A stretch of 64,000 nucleotides of DNA from Anaerolineales bacterium (GTDB lineage: Bacteria > Chloroflexota > Anaerolineae > Anaerolineales > UBA11579), in the NCBI GenBank assembly GCA_021463845.1, contig JAJTXV010000007.1:1-64000 (forward strand), in the 5' to 3' direction. Numbering within the stretch: position 1 is the first letter of the stretch; each line of letters begins with the position of its first letter. A program made the translations under genes and the position numbers. Positions 59,832 through 64,000 of this stretch are shown piece after piece. The notes below the pieces were generated by a model. The model searched no databases. It saw nothing but the letters and a program-made list of their open reading frames with translations, and was not told where the DNA came from.

Positions 59832-60664
59832 GCCGGCCTCGCCAGGATGTAGTTCTTCTTTTTAAGTTCGCTTACAGATTTTATTCGCGCCGCGTCTGCG
59901 TCCATCCAGTACATTTTGTAGCCAGCTTGTTCCAGCAGTTGCCAGCAGGCGCGGCCGGCTTCGTAGCCGTGCAGCTCAATGAAAAGGATCGGTTTGGCTG
60001 AGTGCAGGAGGGCGTGCATGCCCTGCAGCGCTAATGCTTCGGCGCCTTCGACATCTATTTTGATCAAGCTGGGCACGGGATGGGTTTTGGCGAAATCATC
60101 CAGCGCGATTGTCTCAACTTCAATGGTTTCGATGGCTGAGCTACCATCCGTCTGCAGCCGCCCCATATCGTCTGAGCCGTGCAGGGCGAAGGCGGCGTGG
60201 CCGCTCTTCTCAGCCGCCGCGGCCGCGATGATCTCCACGGACAGGCCAGGATTGAGTTCAAGGTTGCGGCGCAGACGTTCCTGATTCATAGGCAGCGGCT
60301 CAAACGCGAAGACCTGGCCATGTGCGCCTACCGCGCGCGCAAACAGCAAGCTGACGTAGCCAACATTGGCGCCCAGGTCGTACACTACCTGGCCGGACTG
60401 CACCCAGCGCTGGATGGCGTGCTGCAGTTGCATCTCATAGGTGCCCAGCCAGTAGTCCTTCTCGGATTGCAGGTCGAGCAGCAGTTTAGCGCCTTGCAGA
60501 CCGCCGCCGGCGATGCGCACTTCGCTGAGCCCGCGCGGCGCGGCGCGGTTGAGGGCGGCGCGCAGGCCGCGGCTGAGCGGGCCGAGCTTGTACAGCCCGC
60601 GCTTGAGCGGCGCGGGCAGCAGGCGGGCCGCGGCCGCCGCCAGCTCCAGCAAGGGGTTAGCCAC
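59828..60664 (-). CDS. FkbM-family methyltransferase
   Basis: The 278-residue class I methyltransferase has VVYDLGANVGYVSLLFARAVG (SAM loop), VFAFEPLPMNQERLRRNLELN, SLIKIDVEGAEALALQGM and ILFIELHG, the FkbM signatures. FkbM enzymes O-methylate sugars or polyketides, so methylation of the glycan made by the neighbouring transferases is likely. GTG at 60664 is chosen over ATG at 60685 because GGAGG sits 7 nt before it. It overlaps the upstream GT4 gene by 8 nt. Confidence 0.9.
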   Translation of the reverse strand: MANPLLELAAAAARLLPAPLKRGLYKLGPLSRGLRAALNRAAPRGLSEVRIAGGGLQGAKLLLDLQSEKDYWLGTYEMQLQHAIQRWVQSGQVVYDLGANVGYVSLLFARAVGAHGQVFAFEPLPMNQERLRRNLELNPGLSVEIIAAAAAEKSGHAAFALHGSDDMGRLQTDGSSAIETIEVETIALDDFAKTHPVPSLIKIDVEGAEALALQGMHALLHSAKPILFIELHGYEAGRACWQLLEQAGYKMYWMDADAARIKSVSELKKKNYILARPA

Positions 60665-61679
60665 GCAGCGCCTCCAGATACGCATCCAGCATCTTGTCGA
60701 GCCCTAAATGCGCTTCGGCGTGCTGGCGGGCCGCCTGGCGCATGGCGGTTTGCTGGGCGACAGGTGCGGTGAGCAGTTCGGCGGCGGCGGCGGCCAGGGC
60801 GGGCGCATCGGGCGGCTCCAAACGCCACGGGTCGCCGCCGAAGGGCACCAGGCGCCCGGCGTTGGCGGGCACGAGTTCATTCAGTGCGCCAGTGTCGTAT
60901 GCCAGCACGGGCAGGCCGCAGGCCAGCGCCTCGATGACTGAGTTGGGGCAGGCGGCATTGATGTCAGTCGAATACAGCAGATGGGCGCGACGGTTGAGCG
61001 CCGGCACCTTGTCATTAGCTACTACGCCTAACCAGTTGATCGGGCGTTGGGTGCGGCCCGCAAAACGCATGCGCTGCACTTCGCTGACCATGCCGGCTAC
61101 GCTCAACTCCACATCCAGCTTGTGGTCGCGTTCCAGGGTCTGGGCCAGTTGGATCGCACTTTCCAGCCCGAGTTCGTAGCCTCCGCGTAGGCTGCCTTCC
61201 ACAACTAGGACGCGAAAGTGGCTGGACGGTGGCGTTTCTTCGCCTTCGGGCGTGAAGACGTCAAGGTCAACGCCATTGTGGATGACGCTCCACTCTGGCC
61301 CGGGGCCAAATTGACGCTGCCACCACTCTTGCACAAAGCGGCTTTGGTAGACGATGCGGGTGGCCAATTGGCTGCGGATGTGGGCCAGCACGCGGTTGCC
61401 GCGCTCAGCCCGCAGCCAATGCTTGAGGCCGGTGCGCATGTGGCGGTGCAGCCAGTTGATGCCATCCAGCCGCTGCACGACGGGGATGTTGTGGCGGCGC
61501 GCCCGGCGCAGTGCGCCCACATGGCGCGTGCCGCCGATCACCAGCAGGCTGTCCAGCGGTTCGCTCAACTCAAAGCTGTGCTGGATGCCGCGGGCGGCCA
61601 GACCCTGAATGAGCTTGGCTTGGAAGGAAACCATGCCGCCCACGCCGGAGACTTTGGGGATGATGCCGATCCGCTTCAC
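60657..61679 (-). CDS. Family 4-like glycosyltransferase
   Basis: The 340-residue GT-B protein has an N-terminus with IGIIPKVSGVGGMVSFQAKL, a central IHNGVDLDVFTPEGEE, VLVVEGSLRGGYELGL and the donor-site ACPNSVIEALACGLPVLAYDTGALNELV with its E-x7 pattern. The phrase 'NACPNSVIEALA' is typical of enzymes of surface polysaccharide pathways. It starts 6 nt after the first gene of the cluster. Confidence 0.88.
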   Translation of the reverse strand: MKRIGIIPKVSGVGGMVSFQAKLIQGLAARGIQHSFELSEPLDSLLVIGGTRHVGALRRARRHNIPVVQRLDGINWLHRHMRTGLKHWLRAERGNRVLAHIRSQLATRIVYQSRFVQEWWQRQFGPGPEWSVIHNGVDLDVFTPEGEETPPSSHFRVLVVEGSLRGGYELGLESAIQLAQTLERDHKLDVELSVAGMVSEVQRMRFAGRTQRPINWLGVVANDKVPALNRRAHLLYSTDINAACPNSVIEALACGLPVLAYDTGALNELVPANAGRLVPFGGDPWRLEPPDAPALAAAAAELLTAPVAQQTAMRQAARQHAEAHLGLDKMLDAYLEALRG

Positions 61680-61685
61680 AATGGC

Positions 61686-62441
61686 CTACTGTACTTGCAA
61701 ATCACTGATCTCGACCCAGCTATCGGCTTGCGGTTCTTCGACGCCATAGCGCAGTTTCCCGCTGGGCAGCCAGGCTGCATATTGGTTATCAAGCCAGATC
61801 ACAAGACTGAGCGGGGGTTTGGGTGAGGTTTGACTGAGCAATACGCTTTGCCCATCAATCCGAAAGTCTACTTTGTCGGCTTGCCACAGCAGCTCGTAAT
61901 TGTGCCACTCGCGCGGGTCGTGCTGCAACGGCAGTGCCTCCTGCTGCACCAGCCCCGCAGCCAGGCGGCGCAGGCCGCGGGCCGCGGCTGGCAGCGCCAA
62001 CAACGGCAAGGCCAGCAGGCCAGGCGCCAGCAGCAGGCTGGGGATGCGCGGCGAGCGGTAAACCGCGGCCATGCCGCCGCTGCCGGGCAGCCTGTTGTGC
62101 AAACTTAAATGATTGCGCGGCGAGGCGAAGAAGAACCATGCAGCGTTGGGCAGGGCTGGCAGCTGGCTGCGGCCGCCAAAGCCAAGCGAGAAACCGAAGG
62201 GATCGTTCCACAGGCCGAAGCCCCAGGTGCCGGGTAGGCTGGCGTGCGAGGCGCGGGCGCGCAGGCTGAGGCGCAGCGGTGGACGTTGGGTGAAGCGACG
62301 GCGTGGCACGCCAGTGTAATCATCAAGCTGGGCCAGCTGGTATGCGCCGCGCTGGGCTGGGTCCAGGCTGAAGCGCCAGGAGTCTGGGCCGCGTTCCACG
62401 CGCCCGCCGCCGGCAGTGCGCGCCGCAAGTTGTTGCAGCAT
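61686..62441 (-). CDS. Predicted beta-sandwich (concanavalin-A/GH16-like) protein
   Basis: The 251-residue protein has many beta-strands with aromatic residues: GTWGFGLWNDPFGF, AWFFFASPRNHLS, EWHNYELLWQADKVDFRIDGQSVL and LVIWLDNQYAAW. This pattern is seen in LamG/GH16-type jelly rolls. The GH16 catalytic E-x-D-x-x-E is not seen, so a lectin-like or structural role is more likely. A single hydrophobic patch (LLLAPGLLALPLLALPAAARG) lies mid-protein. It is the first gene of the cluster. The ATG lies 6 nt after TATAAT (62453-62448) without Shine-Dalgarno. Confidence 0.68.
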   Translation of the reverse strand: MLQQLAARTAGGGRVERGPDSWRFSLDPAQRGAYQLAQLDDYTGVPRRRFTQRPPLRLSLRARASHASLPGTWGFGLWNDPFGFSLGFGGRSQLPALPNAAWFFFASPRNHLSLHNRLPGSGGMAAVYRSPRIPSLLLAPGLLALPLLALPAAARGLRRLAAGLVQQEALPLQHDPREWHNYELLWQADKVDFRIDGQSVLLSQTSPKPPLSLVIWLDNQYAAWLPSGKLRYGVEEPQADSWVEISDLQVQ

Positions 62442-62447
62442 GCAACC

Positions 62448-62453
62448 ATTATA
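62448..62453 (-). promoter_or_regulatory. -10 hexamer of a predicted leaderless promoter for the glycan cluster
   Basis: TATAAT on the minus strand ends 6 nt before the ATG at 62441. It would drive the six overlapping genes 62441-57050 from one start. Confidence 0.6.
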
Positions 62454-62465
62454 CGGACTCGTACT

Positions 62466-62501
62466 GATGCCTCTGCTCGCAAAGCGAACACCAGAGGCAT
62501 C
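62466..62501. repeat. 10-bp inverted repeat in a divergent promoter region
   Basis: GATGCCTCTG and CAGAGGCATC flank an inner TCGC-AAA-GCGA hairpin. It lies between the glycan-cluster promoter and TATAAT (62516-62521) of the beta-lactamase-fold gene. It could be an operator for either. Confidence 0.6.
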
Positions 62502-62566
62502 AGACAGCAAAATGTTATAATCACTTTGTACGTTGTTAGCGCATACTTCCCCTGAAAGAGCATTGC

Positions 62567-63193
62567 ATGGACATCACCTGGTACGGAAATTCCTGTTTTC
62601 GCATTACGGAGCGCAGCATGCCCACCGTAGTGACCGATCCCTATGACCACAGCAGCGCCGGTTTCAAGGCGCTCAAGCTGAAAGCGGATATCGTCTCGAT
62701 CAGCCACGACGCCCCTGGCCATAATTTTGTCAAAGGCGCTAAGGGCGCTAGCTGGGAGATCCGCGGCGCGGGCGAGTATGAGATCGGCGGCGTGTTTGTG
62801 ACTGGCGTCGCCATCAATGAAGGCAAGGACTCCAACATCGTCTTCACTTTCGATTACGACGGCGTCACCGTGTGCCACCTGGGTGATATGCGCAGCGTGC
62901 CCAGCCGCACCCAGGTGGAAGCGCTGGGTACGGTGGATGTGCTGCTGGTGCCGGTGGGCGGCGGCAATGCGCTGACGGCTGCCAAGGCCGCCGAAGTCAT
63001 CGCTATGTTCGAGCCCGGCATTGTGATCCCCATGCATTACAAAGTCGACGGCACGATGCTGAAGCTCAACCCGCTCAAGCAGTTCCTGCAGGAGATGGGG
63101 CTCAACAAGGAAAAGGCTGAGACTTCACTCAAGGTCACATCCTCAAGTGTGCCCAGCGAGACCAAGGTCGTTGTGCTGGAAGCAGCGTCTTAG
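62567..63193 (+). CDS. Metallo-beta-lactamase-fold hydrolase (UlaG/YtkL-like) with reduced metal motif
   Basis: The 208-residue protein shows the family frame: MDITWYGNSCFRIT, TVVTDPYD, VCHLGDM, VDVLLVPVGGG and GIVIPMHYK. The metal loop, normally H-x-H-x-D-H or SHDHPGHN in relatives, reads SHDAPGHN, so one metal-binding His is Ala. Activity is therefore uncertain; the remaining His and Asp positions could still hold one metal ion. TATAAT at 62516-62521 gives a leader of ~40 nt. The next gene begins 1 nt after its stop. Confidence 0.85.
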   Translation: MDITWYGNSCFRITERSMPTVVTDPYDHSSAGFKALKLKADIVSISHDAPGHNFVKGAKGASWEIRGAGEYEIGGVFVTGVAINEGKDSNIVFTFDYDGVTVCHLGDMRSVPSRTQVEALGTVDVLLVPVGGGNALTAAKAAEVIAMFEPGIVIPMHYKVDGTMLKLNPLKQFLQEMGLNKEKAETSLKVTSSSVPSETKVVVLEAAS

Positions 63194-63194
63194 C

Positions 63195-63500
63195 ATGTCA
63201 GGGATCAAATTGCTGATGACCTGGGATATTCAGCCTGGGCGCGAAGAGGATTACTTCGAGTTTCATATCCGCAAGTTCGTGCCCGCGCTAGAAGGGCTGG
63301 GCGTGGCGCTGAGCGAGGCCTGGCTCACCGTGTACGGTGAGCAGCCGCGCTTGCTGGCCGAGGCCGTCATCCCCACCATGGACACTGCCCGGCGTGTGCT
63401 GGGCAGCAGCGCCTGGCAGGACTTGGGAATGCAAATGCAGGAACTGGTGGACAATTTTGACTACAAGCTGGTGCCCGCCCGCGGCGGCTTCCAGCTCTAA
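63195..63500 (+). CDS. Small uncharacterised protein
   Basis: The 101-residue protein begins GIKLLMTWDIQPGREEDYFEFH and continues with a compact alpha/beta pattern ending NFDYKLVPARGGFQL. This is consistent with a ferredoxin-like or dimeric alpha-beta barrel small domain, but no family is recognised with confidence. It starts 1 nt after the beta-lactamase-fold gene and 4 nt before mutY, so it is probably co-transcribed with both. Confidence 0.75.
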   Translation: MSGIKLLMTWDIQPGREEDYFEFHIRKFVPALEGLGVALSEAWLTVYGEQPRLLAEAVIPTMDTARRVLGSSAWQDLGMQMQELVDNFDYKLVPARGGFQL

Positions 63501-63504
63501 ACCG

Positions 63505-64000
63505 GTGGCCGGCGCGGCCACACTCCCTGAACAAGTGAAATCACAGATCGCCACGCCATTGCTCCGCTGGTATCACGCACGCAAGCGCAGCTTGCCGTGG
63601 CGTGAGCAGCCGGAGCCGTATGCGGTGTGGGTGGCCGAGATCATGGCCCAGCAAACCCGGCTGGAAACCATGCTGCCCTACTACCGGCGCTGGATGCAAC
63701 AGTTCCCCAGTGTGGCGGCGCTGGCTGCCGCCCGCGAACAGCAGGTGCTCAATGCCTGGGAAGGACTTGGCTACTACAGCCGCGCCCGCAACCTGCACCG
63801 GGCGGCGCGGCAGCTGGTGGCCGAGGGCGGCGGCCGCATGCCGCGCACCGCGGCCGAACTGCGCAACCTGCCGGGGATCGGCGCTTACACCGCCGGCGCG
63901 ATCGCCTCACTGGCGTTCGGGGAGGATGTGCCCGCGGTGGACGGCAACGCCGTGCGCGTGCTCTCACGCCTGTTCGATGTGGATACGCCGGTGCATACCG
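63505..64000 (+). CDS. mutY: A/G-specific adenine glycosylase MutY (3' end outside window)
   Basis: The frame stays open to the right edge (~165 residues). It removes adenine mispaired with 8-oxoguanine. Visible are LLRWYHARKRSLPWREQPEPYAVWVAEIMAQQTRLET with the catalytic Glu, WEGLGYYSRARNLHRAA, the helix-hairpin-helix LRNLPGIGAYTAGAIASLAFG and catalytic Asp in VPAVDGNAVRVLSR. The iron-sulfur and MutT-like regions are beyond the window. The start is GTG at 63505 or 63535; neither has a clear Shine-Dalgarno. Confidence 0.93.
   Translation, partial: MAGAATLPEQVKSQIATPLLRWYHARKRSLPWREQPEPYAVWVAEIMAQQTRLETMLPYYRRWMQQFPSVAALAAAREQQVLNAWEGLGYYSRARNLHRAARQLVAEGGGRMPRTAAELRNLPGIGAYTAGAIASLAFGEDVPAVDGNAVRVLSRLFDVDTPVHT

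Overview
This window reads as chromosomal DNA of a Chloroflexota bacterium, most likely class Anaerolineae. That is inferred from protein character and gene mix (FabI, bactofilin, Rex, F1 ATP synthase genes, many GT-C type membrane proteins, Thr/Pro-rich lipoproteins, single-domain receiver); no marker gene settles it. The DNA is GC-rich apart from one clearly AT-rich gene (34237-35517) and an AT-rich patch upstream of hutU (about 46120-46300). The window starts inside a large serine recombinase and ends inside mutY.

Layout. 1-1021: 3' part of a serine recombinase, probably the edge of an integrated element. 1128-2910: strong promoter, 5'-terminal hairpin and a membrane-anchored molybdopterin oxidoreductase. 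7067-2960 (minus): a tightly packed run moaA, HAD hydrolase, 3-methyladenine glycosylase, fabI, bactofilin, lipoprotein. 7134-9545 (minus): membrane protein and two tandem EamA transporters. 9697-12516 (plus): two DUF1232 proteins, a sugar-dehydrogenase-like lipoprotein and a lipid kinase. 12547-14503: SpoU-type methyltransferase and M29 aminopeptidase. 14570-15818 (minus): infC-rpmI-rplT. 16344-21090: receiver protein, two membrane glycosyltransferase-like proteins, tRNA-Pro(CGG), GAF histidine kinase. 21164-24259 (plus): yebC-ruvC-[MgtC/DUF4010]-ruvA, with a convergent J-domain protein. 25255-30889 (plus): atpA-atpG-atpD-atpC and an MreB-like protein; no F0 or delta genes here. 30930-36144 (minus): two GT-C membrane proteins, the AT-rich orphan, rex. 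36308-45907: obg, M1 peptidase, rnhB, GT2, dtd, a compact DHODH-like protein, DsbA-like protein, methyltransferase, ugd, M23 lipoprotein. 46395-52687 (plus): hutU, MFS transporter, L,D-transpeptidase, a large membrane Fe-S oxidoreductase. 52973-57021: threonine aldolase, lipoyl E2 and E3. 57050-62441 (minus): a six-gene translationally coupled glycan cluster (three GT4, FkbM methyltransferase, beta-sandwich protein, unknown). 62567-64000: beta-lactamase-fold protein, small unknown protein, mutY.

Threads worth following. (1) Many genes lack a Shine-Dalgarno and have a TATAAT-like hexamer ending exactly 6-7 nt before the start codon, i.e. predicted leaderless transcripts, often as divergent pairs. 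(2) rex is here, with a good 18-bp Rex-type operator upstream of rex/obg; two weaker Rex-like sites sit at the molybdoenzyme and atpA promoters. (3) infC appears to start at AUC behind a leader with two mutually exclusive pairings; a lipoprotein gene at 10.3 kb appears to start at AUA. (4) A family of intergenic palindromes built from a TCTCC/AATCTCT motif occurs four times, one between atpD and atpC and one a perfect 56-bp palindrome. (5) The AT-rich gene encodes an unrecognised protein whose middle resembles a PD-(D/E)XK nuclease fold with lost catalytic residues. (6) The MreB-like protein lacks the conserved phosphate-2 Asp. No CRISPR array, rRNA or complete insertion sequence was seen.
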